A DNA stretch of 64,000 nt from positions 62,001 through 126,000 of the forward strand of contig CAZTOW010000017.1 of assembly GCA_964615375.1 (NCBI GenBank). Reading direction: 5' to 3'. The stretch is from CAZKWG01 sp964615375 (GTDB lineage: Bacteria > Myxococcota_A > UBA796 > CAZKWG01). A program made the position numbers and the translations under genes. The stretch's first letter is position 1, and the number at the start of each line of letters is the position of its first letter. Below the pieces are notes generated by a model. That model was not told the DNA's origin. It did not search any database and saw only the letters and a list, made by a program, of their open reading frames with translations. This document shows, piece after piece, positions 38,253 to 47,153 of the stretch.

Positions 38253-40451
38253 CTACTCTGCCGCTGCGGATACTCTTGTCAGGCCCTGCAGTATCAATGC
38301 CAGGATCCGGCGGCCATCTCGCGCCTCGAGGAGCTCGAGGTTCTCCTCGTCGTTGAGCCCATTGGCCAGCGCACCAGCGAGCCCACGCCGTTGTCCAACG
38401 TCAGCGATCTCCCTTGCGACGTCTTCTCGCGTGTCGAAGGGCAGGCCAAGACTTGCCGCCAGCTCCCGCGCGTCGTCGTAGGCTGGTCGCTTCTCCTTCC
38501 CTATCGTCACCGTCGCTCGCGCTCGCACCTCGGTCATTACGGGCTCATCGGTCTCCTGGCCATTGAGAAGAAGGTCGGCGACAACTCGGGCGGCGCCTCC
38601 CAAGCCGCCCAGGAGATAGAGAGGCGCCCCCACGCAGAGGGAGGAATAGGCCTCTTCCACGAGACCCGGCAGCCAGCCCATGCTGGCCGTTGGACCGCCT
38701 ACCAGAACGCGCGGCCGCAGGACCTCTCCTGGCTGGAGCGGACCGTCCCGCCCTCCCGGTCGAATGGTCCACCGGCGCATCGTGCGCAGGCCCAGGCCCA
38801 CCGCCAACAGGCGAGGCACACTGTCTATCGTGGGAAAGGTGCCGGGCGGCCATGGCTCGTAGGCGAGCGCACCCAGCGCAGGTTGGGGGGCCCGCTCCAA
38901 GGTAGCCAGTCGACCGAAGAGGTTGAGCTCTGGGTCTGAGTAGGAGAGGTGCAGCGGCCACGGGGGCTGGTTGACCACCGGCGCCTCCCAGGACCGTCCG
39001 ACCTGCTGGGCGAGCTCTCCATATCTACGTACCACGTCGAAGAGCCTGAGCACGAAGTTGGATGGGCCGCTGGAGGTGTAGTTGACCAGTCCGCCATAAA
39101 AGATACGCATCCCGGCCACGAGGACGCCGAGGTGGATCTCATCGGTGATGGTGTCGACGTGGTGCCCCACCAGCCCCCGTGCGCGAAGTGCGGCCTCCCC
39201 CGGTGACGAGACGCTGACCACCACCTCGTGTACCCTGGCGGGGACACCAGCGCGCGCGATCCGACCCAGCGGGGTCACCAGGTCACAGCTTGACAGCCCA
39301 GCGAGCAGCGTCCGCTCCTCATCCGGGAGGGGGGGATCCGGGTACACGAAGGTGCGGCTGGCTGGATTGGCGGCGACATCGAGCGCCTCGGGCGCATTTC
39401 CAAGGTGGACAGTTCGAGGGTCGGTTGGCTCCCCCAGCGCGCGCCGCTCGAAACGGGTCCGTAGCGCCGCCATCAGGACTGCGGTGAACACGCGGGCGCG
39501 GTCGGCGATCACGGCGTTCGACTCCTCCTGGGTCGGCATGCGACCTTGGGCCGGGATGGGGGCGCGCCAGCGCACCCACATGGTGTTGCCCGAGTACGGG
39601 AAGGCCCGGGGGGACTCCTGCTCCAGCGCGTCCACGACGACGACGGCACGCCCATGGCGTTTGGCGGTGAGGAGCTCGAAGCGACACCAGGGCCTGGCGC
39701 TCCAGGTGTCCGTCCACACCACAAGCAGCACATCCGAGCTCTTGACCTCCCCTTCGAGCCGTAGCGCGAAGTCCTCTCCTGGTCCTATTTTTGCGGAGTC
39801 GAAGAAGCGTTCGACGGCGTGCTCCTCCAGGGCCGTGAGCATCTGCCGGACCGGGTGGGTCTCTGCGGGCGCGAGGTCAGCCTTGGCGTGGCTCAGGAAC
39901 ACCTGGATCGGCACCTGGAGCCGACCTGCGGGGAGAGGCACCGGCAGCGGCCGATCGGACAGCAGGTAGAGAGCCCGGATGCTGATGTGCTGGAGGATGA
40001 ACTCCAGAGGCGCCTCGGCTGGGACGATTGGGATGTTCACGGTAGGGGACCCGGGTACGACCTCTACTCCCTCCCGGTCGACCCTCAGGGGCACTACGGA
40101 GCGCCGCCTTGGATTCGCCTCGGCGTCGTGCAGCGCCTGGGCCAGGTGCGCCCCCCAGGCATCTGCAGTCCCTCCCTCGACGCGTCGAGCCATACGCGCG
40201 TCGAGGAGGTACACGAGCAGCGTCGTCTCTGATCCCGTCTCCCAGCAGGTCTCGAGGGGTGGCGGCCCCCCACCGGGCAAAGCCGGCGCGAACCAGGTCG
40301 GGATCCTCAGCTCCTGCGTCGCGGGCGCACCATAGAGACGGCGGAGGATCTGGACGACCAGGGGGGCGGAGCCTGCTGAGGCGCCTGTGGGCAGGTTGGC
40401 CACAGGAGATTCCGGATGGAAGAGAATCACGATGTGGAGCGGGCTGCGCAT
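38253..40451 (-). CDS. TIR-SLOG protein (conflict-system sensor/effector)
   Basis: In 732 residues there is a TIR-like N-terminal module (about 5-165), then a canonical TIR domain at about 182-290 with VFLSHAKADL and WCRFELLTAKRHG. Glu259 in that motif fits the NAD-cleaving Glu of active TIR domains. From about 405 a SLOG-superfamily nucleotide-binding domain follows (VSVSSPGE, RIFYGGLVN, VLVGGPTA, PLYLLGGLGG). TIR and SLOG together suggest either making or sensing an NAD-derived signal (family knowledge, as in Thoeris-type immunity). ATG at 40451 has AGAGG five bases upstream. The SLOG half is homologous to the gene at 41652-43886. Confidence 0.82.
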   Translation of the reverse strand: MRSPLHIVILFHPESPVANLPTGASAGSAPLVVQILRRLYGAPATQELRIPTWFAPALPGGGPPPLETCWETGSETTLLVYLLDARMARRVEGGTADAWGAHLAQALHDAEANPRRRSVVPLRVDREGVEVVPGSPTVNIPIVPAEAPLEFILQHISIRALYLLSDRPLPVPLPAGRLQVPIQVFLSHAKADLAPAETHPVRQMLTALEEHAVERFFDSAKIGPGEDFALRLEGEVKSSDVLLVVWTDTWSARPWCRFELLTAKRHGRAVVVVDALEQESPRAFPYSGNTMWVRWRAPIPAQGRMPTQEESNAVIADRARVFTAVLMAALRTRFERRALGEPTDPRTVHLGNAPEALDVAANPASRTFVYPDPPLPDEERTLLAGLSSCDLVTPLGRIARAGVPARVHEVVVSVSSPGEAALRARGLVGHHVDTITDEIHLGVLVAGMRIFYGGLVNYTSSGPSNFVLRLFDVVRRYGELAQQVGRSWEAPVVNQPPWPLHLSYSDPELNLFGRLATLERAPQPALGALAYEPWPPGTFPTIDSVPRLLAVGLGLRTMRRWTIRPGGRDGPLQPGEVLRPRVLVGGPTASMGWLPGLVEEAYSSLCVGAPLYLLGGLGGAARVVADLLLNGQETDEPVMTEVRARATVTIGKEKRPAYDDARELAASLGLPFDTREDVAREIADVGQRRGLAGALANGLNDEENLELLEARDGRRILALILQGLTRVSAAAE

Positions 40452-40459
40452 TCGGGCCT

Positions 40460-40609
40460 CTGAAGGGCGCTGGTGGGCCGGAGGAGCATATCGGGCGGCA
40501 ACGACAGGTTCATCCTCTCGCTGTTCAGCAGCTGCGGGAGCGCCACCTGATGGATGGGCTCCTGCTACCCTTCCAGCTCCAGCTCGAGCTCGCGGCACGG
40601 CGCCTGTGA
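40460..40609 (+). pseudogene. C-terminal gene fragment upstream of the AAA remnant
   Basis: A plus-strand frame ends QVHPLAVQQLRERHLMDGLLLPFQLQLELAARRL at 40609, nine bases before the AAA remnant. The segment reads like genuine protein with amphipathic helices, yet its 5' part runs into the antisense TIR-SLOG gene. It could be the tail of a truncated partner gene of the ATPase. Low certainty. Confidence 0.3.
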
Positions 40610-40617
40610 GCGTGCGC

Positions 40618-41190
40618 ATGTTGTACTTCGATCACAGGACTCGCCTGATGACCGCTGAGAAGGGACTGAAGAAGCGGGAGCTGGCGGGGCCATGGAGGGT
40701 AGGCTCGCTGCTGGCGTACTCCAGAGAGGAGCGTGACCAGCTTGGCGCTGTGCAAGCGCTCATGAACGGCCATCTCAACCTGGAGGCCCCCCACGTCCGC
40801 TCTGTATCGCGACGTTCGGACCGCCAGGGAGTGGCAGGTCCCATGGTGTGAAGGCGCTTCGCGAGATGGCTGAGGAGGAGCGGAGAGGCGCGATCTCCCT
40901 GCCGTGGTACGAGATCAACATCACCCAGATGAACTCTAGGGTCGAGCTGTCGGAGGCGCTGAATTCCGTCGTAGGGAGCATGCCCAAGGCCAGCGTGCCC
41001 TTCATCCTCTTCGACGAATTCGACGCGGCGCTCGGGGGCGCCGAGTCGGGTTGGTTGAGCTGGTTTCTCGCGCCCAGGCAGGACGGGACCTTTCGGGTGG
41101 GCGGTGCGCCTACCGAGCTCAAGCGCGCCGTCTACGTATTCGCGGGAGGTACGGCCGAGTCGCTGGCGGATCTTGGACGTTCGGTGGAGC
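40618..41190 (+). pseudogene. Frameshifted, truncated AAA ATPase gene
   Basis: From the ATG at 40618 one frame runs to about 40795 (KGLKKRELAGPWRVGSLLAY...). The sense then continues in another frame: ATFGPPGSGRSHGVKALREM is a Walker A loop (Lys replaced by Arg), and SVPFILFDEFDAAL is a Walker B. Coding sense stops at the 41186 palindrome, in LADLGRSVEPS. So the gene has a frameshift and has lost its 3' part. Such ATPases are common partners in TIR/SLOG/EAD conflict systems (family knowledge). It is unlikely to make a working protein. Confidence 0.6.
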
Positions 41191-41290
41191 CATCACGAGC
41201 GGGGCGTGTTAACCCTCCATGTCGTCCCGACTTCCATGCCCATGAAAGGCGCCGGAGGCGCCCGTCGAGCGGGGGCAGCGCCCCCACTTT
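41186..41290. repeat. GCCATCACGAGCG repeat copy and adjoining hairpins
   Basis: GCCATCACGAGCGGGGCG at 41189-41206 matches the right arm of the 37730 palindrome. It is followed by GTGTTAACCCTCC, then hairpins GGCGCC-GGA-GGCGCC (near 41248-41262) and GGGGGC-A-GCGCCCCC (near 41273-41287). The block sits exactly between the end of the AAA fragment and the SLOG fragment. Confidence 0.55.
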
Positions 41291-41307
41291 CTGGATAGGA
41301 AGACGCG

Positions 41308-41643
41308 TCTTGGCGACCCAAGGATGTCGACATCGCCGCTCTGGAGTCCGAGTTGAGAGCCAATCCTGCGGCTCTCAGGCGCGTAGGGTGGCCAGATCTT
41401 CCGCTGACAATCTCGGATGCTGTCGGGTACTTGCAGGCATTCGCCATTGGGGGGCCTCGTTGGCCTGACGATGGGCTGAGCATTGGAGAGAATCGGGCCT
41501 TGTTCGCGACGGCGAGTCCAGACGAGGCATGCGGGCTGGTGAGGGCGGGGTTGGTGAGGAGGTTCAGGGAGGGGCGGGCGAAGGTGGGCCACCACGGGAC
41601 GGGCGCTCACCCTGGATTCCTCTGGCCTGGCGCGCTCGAATGA
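41308..41643 (+). pseudogene. SLOG-domain gene fragment (C-terminus only)
   Basis: The frame from about 41308 encodes KDVDIAALESELRANPAALRR... and then DGLSIGENRALFATASPDEACGLVRAGL. The last part aligns with the C-terminus of the protein at 41652-43886 (NGLSLEENRRLFTTPYLAEIVGLVLRGL) and, less well, with that at 38253-40451. It lacks the nucleotide-binding front of the domain. It is a paralogue remnant, on the opposite strand and just downstream of the intact gene's stop. Confidence 0.55.
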
Positions 41644-41651
41644 CGCTCAGC

Positions 41652-43886
41652 TCATCCTAGCTCGCCGAGCCCACGCAGGACCAGGCCCACGATCTCGGCG
41701 AGGTAGGGCGTGGTAAACAGCCTCCGGTTCTCCTCCAGGCTCAGCCCGTTCCGCAGCCCTGCCACGCCGTGGCGGGCGAGCTCGTCGATGAGACCGGCGT
41801 CCAGGTCCGCGAACGCGGCAGGTCGAGCGCCCTGGAGGCCCTCGATGATCGCTGCAGTGCAGCCTCCAAAGGCGCCGATCAGGTAGAGCGGCTTGCGGGA
41901 GCGCAGGGTGAGCAGGGCCTCCTCGAGCACACCCGGCATGCTGCCCTTCCACCCCTGGGTTCTTCCTCCCAGGAGCAGCCGAGCGTCGGTGTCATCGGCC
42001 ATCTCCTCGCGCATGAGCGTCAATGCGGCGGCCTGTGCGCCGGCACGAGAGGCGTCGTTGATGGAGACCTCGCCGGGCTCGAGCCCATACGGCGTGACGC
42101 GGCGGACCCGCACATCTGGTCGGAGCGCGCGCTCCTCCTCGGCGTTCAGCGCGAGGTGATACGGCCAGGCCAGGTACCAGCGCAGGTGCGGCCGTCGGGC
42201 CTCGACCTCGTCTTCCCGAAGGCGCTGGCCGTGTGCGGCAGCCAGGTCACGAAAGAGCAAGGAGAACCCTCCTGCGCGCAGATCGCCGCCATAGGCGAGG
42301 GTGGCGCCGGCGTTCAGCAGGTAGCGCGAGAGCTCCACGAGCGCGTCCTGGAGGTGGACCGACCCAGGTGCGCCAGGCGAGGGCTCCTCACTCTCAGAGA
42401 TGGACACGGCCACGCGCAAGCCAGAGCGAATCGTGGCGAAGCTGGCCGGTGTGCGCACATCGCGGCCCGCCGCGGCGAGCAGCTCCCGCTCCACCCGCGC
42501 GATGGGCGGATCCGGGTACACGATCAGGGTGTGGTCTGCTGGCTCGTCAACGAAGCTCATGAGCTCCGGTGGCCCGTGGCAGAGCTGGGCCGTCGAAGGT
42601 AGCCAACCCGAGGACCGAAGCGAATTCAGATGGTGCTCGGCGTGTTCGTGGCGAAGAACCTCCAGGAGAACGGTCTCCATCACGAGGAGCAGGTCCACCA
42701 CGTCCGCCTCTTTTAGCCTCACGGTCGGCACATTCCCCAGGTAGGGGAAGCTCCGCGCCTCACCGCGCTGCCTCCGATCCACCACAACGACGGGTCTGCG
42801 CGCTCGCTTGGCACGGAGAAGCGCGTCCTGGCAGGCGACACGTGATCCTGCCGCGTCACCATGCACCGCGACGAGCACCGACCGACCGAGGTCCTTCCAG
42901 GATTGTGGGTCTGGATGCTGCCCCAGATCGCGGAGCTCCGTGAACGCATGCAGTGGGGTTTCGTCCTCGACCAGTCGCATCAGGCTCGTGGACAGCGTGT
43001 CGCCGCTCTCGTCGGCCCGGCTGAGCAGGAGCACCAACCGCTCCGCGGAGGTGGCCTCGGTCTCGAACATCCCATCCACGATGCGCGGCTGGTCGCGAAG
43101 CTGCCTGGAGAGCTCGTGGGTGAGCCATAGGCTGAGGACGGAGTCCCGGTGTGCTTCGGGTTCGTCGTAGAGGCGCAGGAACTCGCGACCTCGGAGCTCG
43201 GGGGCCAGCCTCAGTCCTTCCCGGCTCGCCGTGACGGGGTGGATTCGCCAGCCCGGCCGCTGGGCGGACCGCCGGGCAAGCGCGGAGGCCCAGCCAGCCC
43301 ACGCCTCGTCAGCGACCATCTCCCTGTCCACGAGCACGACGACCGCCACACGCTCGGCGCGCTCCAGCGAGGCCACCGCGAGCTCTCCCTCATCTCCGGG
43401 GTGGGTGCAGAAGAACACCGGAATTCCGAGCCCTGGCTCGAGCGGTGTCTGCGGATTTCGAGACCACCGGTCGTGGAGCAGCCGCGCGCTGCGCGCTCCC
43501 TCCGCGTTACGCTCGTGCCAGACGATGACCACCACCAGCGGGGGACCCCAGGTCGCGCCGATGGCGGGACGGGCTGGCGCAGGGGCGGCGGAGGCGGCGT
43601 CGGGTGCGGCGAGCCGTCGAGCCTGCCACTGCCGCTGAGCGGCGTCGATCTCATCGCTTCGGCGTTCGCGGGCCTTGCGCAACAGGTCGAAGAAGCCGTC
43701 ATCGATGAGCCCTCGCCGCTGTAGGGTCAGGAGAGCCTGAAAATGGACGTCTTGCTCTGTGGCACCGGTCCCTGGAAGTGCTGCCAGGAGGGATCCGTCG
43801 TCGAGCTCCAGCAGGAAATATCGGAGCTCCTGGGCTGTAAAGAGCTGAACGAGGAGGTCGAGGAGGTGTCGTTCGCACGAGGCCAT
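41652..43886 (-). CDS. Death-like adaptor-TIR-like-SLOG protein
   Basis: The first 80 residues are a helical adaptor (LLDLLVQLFTAQELRYFLLE...LPG...LLTLQRRGLIDDGFFDLL) of the kind called effector-associated or death-like domains in bacterial conflict systems; which numbered class it is I cannot say. An Ala/Pro linker leads to two TIR-like modules (about 116-235 and 283-390). A SLOG domain follows (VAVSISESEEP, LAYGGDLRAGGFS, LLLGGRTQ, PLYLIGAFGG). Aligned on the shared Cys, the catalytic WCRFE of the other TIR-SLOG protein reads ACQDA here, so the second TIR lacks the active Glu. GGAG precedes the ATG. It probably recruits or regulates rather than cleaves NAD. Confidence 0.78.
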   Translation of the reverse strand: MASCERHLLDLLVQLFTAQELRYFLLELDDGSLLAALPGTGATEQDVHFQALLTLQRRGLIDDGFFDLLRKARERRSDEIDAAQRQWQARRLAAPDAASAAPAPARPAIGATWGPPLVVVIVWHERNAEGARSARLLHDRWSRNPQTPLEPGLGIPVFFCTHPGDEGELAVASLERAERVAVVVLVDREMVADEAWAGWASALARRSAQRPGWRIHPVTASREGLRLAPELRGREFLRLYDEPEAHRDSVLSLWLTHELSRQLRDQPRIVDGMFETEATSAERLVLLLSRADESGDTLSTSLMRLVEDETPLHAFTELRDLGQHPDPQSWKDLGRSVLVAVHGDAAGSRVACQDALLRAKRARRPVVVVDRRQRGEARSFPYLGNVPTVRLKEADVVDLLLVMETVLLEVLRHEHAEHHLNSLRSSGWLPSTAQLCHGPPELMSFVDEPADHTLIVYPDPPIARVERELLAAAGRDVRTPASFATIRSGLRVAVSISESEEPSPGAPGSVHLQDALVELSRYLLNAGATLAYGGDLRAGGFSLLFRDLAAAHGQRLREDEVEARRPHLRWYLAWPYHLALNAEEERALRPDVRVRRVTPYGLEPGEVSINDASRAGAQAAALTLMREEMADDTDARLLLGGRTQGWKGSMPGVLEEALLTLRSRKPLYLIGAFGGCTAAIIEGLQGARPAAFADLDAGLIDELARHGVAGLRNGLSLEENRRLFTTPYLAEIVGLVLRGLGELG

Positions 43887-43974
43887 GGGGGCTCCAGAAA
43901 AATCGACTTGGAACAGAGTGGTTTACATGACTGGCACACTCGCGCAACCAGGGAGCTCCTCCCATCTCGCCGCT

Positions 43975-44364
43975 TCAGGGGTAGGTTGTGCCTGGTGATA
44001 CAGGTGACGCACTGGCGGGTCGCTCGTCTGTGCGTTGTCTTGAAGAGACAGTAGGGTCCGGCCGCAGGCGACCGCCGCCCCAGTCCATGGAGTCGAGCGT
44101 CTGCGCGTCGAGCAGAAGCCTGGCCCAGAGTCTCCGATCGAGAAGGCCAGGCTCGAAGGCGTCTGACTCGAGGCACACTACACCCAGCACCTGCCTCTCA
44201 GCGTTCTCCAAACCACCGACAGGTACGCACAGGAGCTGGGCGGGCCTGGTCTGTGGGTCGAACGCACAGTCGCTCATCGGTCGACCTGTCTTCCCTACAG
44301 GAGCGCGGTATCTGGCGGGCGACGGGGAGTTGTCGTCCTGTGAAGATTGCTGATCCCAGTACAC
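43975..44364 (-). pseudogene. GAF-like domain fragment
   Basis: A minus-strand frame contains LLCVPVGGLENAERQVLGVVCLESDAFEPGLLDRRLWARLLLDAQTL. This has the last strands and helix of a GAF domain (V-L-G-V-x-x-L-E/D-S). The residues before and after look like non-coding sequence and there is no good ribosome site. Most likely it is the rest of a sensor protein gene lost in the rearrangement of the island. Confidence 0.35.
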
Positions 44365-44711
44365 GACCGACTTGTCGGTGAACGCGCACGGTCACCTTTG
44401 AAGTCCTCTCCGATGCTTTGGGTCGATCGTGCGTCACGAGCTCCATGATTGGCGCCAGCCCTCAACTTTGTGATCGCCCCGGAGGGGAGATGAGTTCGCC
44501 ACGTGCTTCGGGCTACCTGCCCGAGGGGCGCGGGGCCTGACGGCGCGAGAGAGGGCGTACTGGTAACGAGCTCGGGGTTGGGAGGCAGCGGCGAATCTGG
44601 TTGACTTCGTGAGCATGGGGCACGTGAAGGAGGGCCTCGCGGCAGGGGCCGCGGCGAGGCCCACCCGCGAGACGCCGCGGGTGGGTGATGGCGGTTCCAC
44701 GTCTACGGTGG
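44365..44711. other. No gene seen; one strong hairpin
   Basis: No frame here has convincing protein sense. The notable structure is a perfect hairpin with 10-bp arms (CCCACCCGCG at 44659-44668, CGCGGGTGGG at 44675-44684, loop of six), lying just downstream of the minus-strand TIR gene. It is too far from the stop codon, and lacks a T run, to be called a terminator. Confidence 0.4.
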
Positions 44712-45266
44712 TCAACTGGGTACATACCGCATGGTGCGGCTCATCGGGACAAGGTCCTGGAGTTCATGAGGAAGGGACTTCACACCAGGATACAGACGGC
44801 CAATCCACTGCAGGAGGCTCGTCTGGTCGGGCAAAATGGTAGAGATCTGGATGTACTCCGGGAGGTCCGTCACGCCGGGTAGGACGAGGTAGGCCGTGCG
44901 TTGGTAGGGACCATCCGCGGGCAAGAGCGACGCGCCCGAAGACTTCTCGGTCGCGCGAGAGTAGCCGATCTCGTATGGCACCCACCATGATCCGCGCGTC
45001 TTCGGAGTGATGATCCCCAGAAGGTGGGTCGAGCGCTCGATCCCTCGCTCGATGGCGCCTACGACGCGGGCTGCATCTCCGGCGGCTGTGGCTGCCTGGA
45101 GCTGGTCGTCTGCAGCGTCGAGGTAGTAGTCTACGCCACAGTAATCGAAGGCAAGGGCGACCCGATAAGCGATATCCTTGTCGGACGAGCGGTGCGACAG
45201 GAACACGCAGGTGCCGCTGCCCGACCTCATCGAGCGGCCGCCGATGTTGAAAAGGTTCCTGCTCAC
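44712..45266 (-). CDS. Stand-alone TIR-domain protein
   Basis: The 184-aa protein is a single TIR-type fold. CVFLSHRSSDKDIAYRVALAF is the first strand and helix with the S-H-x-x-x-D box, GVDYYLDAADDQL gives the second strand, and WWVPYEIGYSRA carries Glu99 at the place of the catalytic Glu. The start is GTG at 45266 with AAGGAGG seven bases upstream, an unusually clear ribosome site. It could make an NAD-derived signal for the SLOG proteins nearby; this is inference from co-location. No fused sensor is seen. Confidence 0.78.
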   Translation of the reverse strand: MSRNLFNIGGRSMRSGSGTCVFLSHRSSDKDIAYRVALAFDYCGVDYYLDAADDQLQAATAAGDAARVVGAIERGIERSTHLLGIITPKTRGSWWVPYEIGYSRATEKSSGASLLPADGPYQRTAYLVLPGVTDLPEYIQISTILPDQTSLLQWIGRLYPGVKSLPHELQDLVPMSRTMRYVPS

Positions 45267-45405
45267 CAGGCGGCCTCCTTAACGTCAGATTCGAAGCTAA
45301 CATGCTGAGCGGCACTCGCACAGCAGGTCCTGACCAGCGCTGAACAGCCCGACGCTGCGGGATGGAGACTCCCGCGGAGAGAGGTCCGCGCGACAAGGCC
45401 GGTCG

Positions 45406-46761
45406 TCAGGAGCTTCTACCCCCACGGCTCGGCAGGCGCCACCGGGCGGTGGTGACCTGCAGCGCGCGCAGCCGCAGTCGGACCGGCAAGCCCAGCGCGA
45501 GCCTCAAGGCTGTCCGTCTCAGATAGCTCCGACCTGAGGTGTGCAGGCGGCCGTCACGGTCGAGACGGTCAAGGGCTTGACGTGCCGCCGTGTCGTGACC
45601 GGTGACCGTGGCCCAGGCGGCCTCCGTGATGAGGTAGTGCGGTCGTACCTGGGCAGCCAGCAGGCCGTCCCCGGCCGCTCCCTCGGCAAACCAGGGCGCG
45701 ACACGATCCAGCCGAGCCCGCGCCTGCTCGTGCTTCCCCTGCTGCAGGTCGACCTGCGCCTGCTTGATCTCTGCCTGCAATACGTGGAGCTGTTGGGAGG
45801 GCAGGCCCTTCAGGAGATCGCCGCTCAGCTGGAAGTGGTGTCGGGCCGTCTCGAGGTCGCCTGAACGCTGCGCCCAGGTACCCCACTCCCGATGAGCCTG
45901 GGCGGTCTTCTCTCTGCGCAGGAGCGGATGTCGAATCGCCGTGAACACCGCCAGCGCTCGGTCGAGCTCTGTTACCCCTTCGCCTCGCCCCAGCTCGCGT
46001 GCCCCGAGCGCAAGGCGGTTGTGGAGCTCACCAAGGAAGGCGAGATCATCGTCGGTCAGGTCGCCAGGCTCGTAAGGGCTGCCCAGGTGAGGTGCGGGCC
46101 AGCCAGCCTGGTGGAGCAGCCGGAGCGCAGCCTGGGTCGTCGACACCATGTCCCGCCACTCTCGTCGGGTCAGGTGCAGGCCCGCCAGAGCGTCCAACAG
46201 GCGCGCGCGAGGAAGTGGGTTGTCGGGGGCGGTCGCGATCTGCCAGGTGGCCAGGTCGGCCAGATCACGCCCGATCTCATCGGGCGTCTCGGAGCGCGCC
46301 CCCCAGAGCACCAGCCGCCGGAGCGCCTCGAGCTGTGCCGGGCCAGGCGGCGGCGCGGGCCCTGGCCCGCTGAAACGGTGGAGAAGCTGCGCTCGCAGCA
46401 CGAGATCACCCTCGATACGCCATTGTCGGAGGTCGATGGCCTGGTAGGCCGCCAGCTCGGTCCTGGCGATCTCGAGCTCGTCGATGAGCAGAGGGATGAT
46501 CTCGATGTCGGGCTCGCGAGCCAGGGCCGCTCTCAGCTCGCGCTGGCACCAATCGGATCGAGCCCAGGCCGGAGAGAGCGCGGCGATGAAGAGATCACAG
46601 CTGGCGATCTGGCGCATGATCTCCTCTGGAAAGCGTGCGCCTGCGTCCAGACGCTCGTCCATCCAAAGTTGTACCTCGGAAGCTCCCAGGCTGAACATTG
46701 TCTCGAAGAAGCCAGCAAAGTCGGCATCCTCACGGCTGTAGTTCAAGAACGCACGGGTCAT
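45406..46761 (-). CDS. TIR-TPR protein
   Basis: The 451-aa protein starts with a TIR domain (about 2-140): AFLNYSREDADFAGFFE, LWMDERLDAG, IASCDLFIAALSPAWARSDWCQREL, with Glu75 as the likely catalytic residue. The remainder is helical with tetratricopeptide-like pairs (for example TELDRALAVFTAI, AQAHREWGTWAQRSGDLETARHHF, LDRVAPWFAEGA), which usually mediate protein contacts. ATG at 46761 has AGGAG upstream; the frame stays open further upstream, but that part reads as antisense noise. Member of the TIR cluster on this strand. Confidence 0.8.
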   Translation of the reverse strand: MTRAFLNYSREDADFAGFFETMFSLGASEVQLWMDERLDAGARFPEEIMRQIASCDLFIAALSPAWARSDWCQRELRAALAREPDIEIIPLLIDELEIARTELAAYQAIDLRQWRIEGDLVLRAQLLHRFSGPGPAPPPGPAQLEALRRLVLWGARSETPDEIGRDLADLATWQIATAPDNPLPRARLLDALAGLHLTRREWRDMVSTTQAALRLLHQAGWPAPHLGSPYEPGDLTDDDLAFLGELHNRLALGARELGRGEGVTELDRALAVFTAIRHPLLRREKTAQAHREWGTWAQRSGDLETARHHFQLSGDLLKGLPSQQLHVLQAEIKQAQVDLQQGKHEQARARLDRVAPWFAEGAAGDGLLAAQVRPHYLITEAAWATVTGHDTAARQALDRLDRDGRLHTSGRSYLRRTALRLALGLPVRLRLRALQVTTARWRLPSRGGRSS

Positions 46762-47012
46762 GTCTGCCTCTCCTGAGATCTTACCTCGAGTGGCAGGCCA
46801 GGGAAGATTCCTGATCCCCTCCTCGTCCTCACGGGCGGGCGGACCGGCCCTGGGCGCGGCTCCGGTTGCAGGTCCTCGAGGGTGTTCCACCTTCCATCGC
46901 AGCGCCCTCGTCAACGCATGGCCCGTCTGCGCCGACTGCGCGCAGAGATCCCGGCATGCCCGCCTGGCTGCGCTGCTCGTCGCGTTGACGCCATTGAGGG
47001 TGGCTTGGGCGC

Positions 47013-47138
47013 GGTCAGCGCAGGCGCGCCCAGTAGCTCTCGAGCTGACCGAGCTCCTCGTCGCTGAACTTCGACAGGAACTCCTGGCACACCAGGGCGA
47101 CGTGGGCCTCCGCCGCGGCGAAGAAGTGCGCGCGCCCC
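47013..47138 (-). pseudogene. C-terminal gene remnant beside a palindromic repeat
   Basis: A minus-strand frame encodes RAHFFAAAEAHVALVCQEFLSKFSDEELGQLESYWARLR and a stop at 47013. It reads as a true protein tail (amphipathic helices, typical ending) but begins within the GCCATCATGAGCG repeat copy at 47131-47153, with an in-frame TGA just before. The family is not recognised. The rest of 46762-47214 shows no gene. Confidence 0.4.
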
Positions 47139-47153
47139 GCTCATGATGGCTCC
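47131..47153. repeat. Third copy of the GCCATCACGAGCG repeat
   Basis: CGCGCCCCGCTCATGATGGC is the right-arm sequence of the 37730 palindrome with one change (C to T on the minus strand). It marks the right border of the TIR island. Confidence 0.55.
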
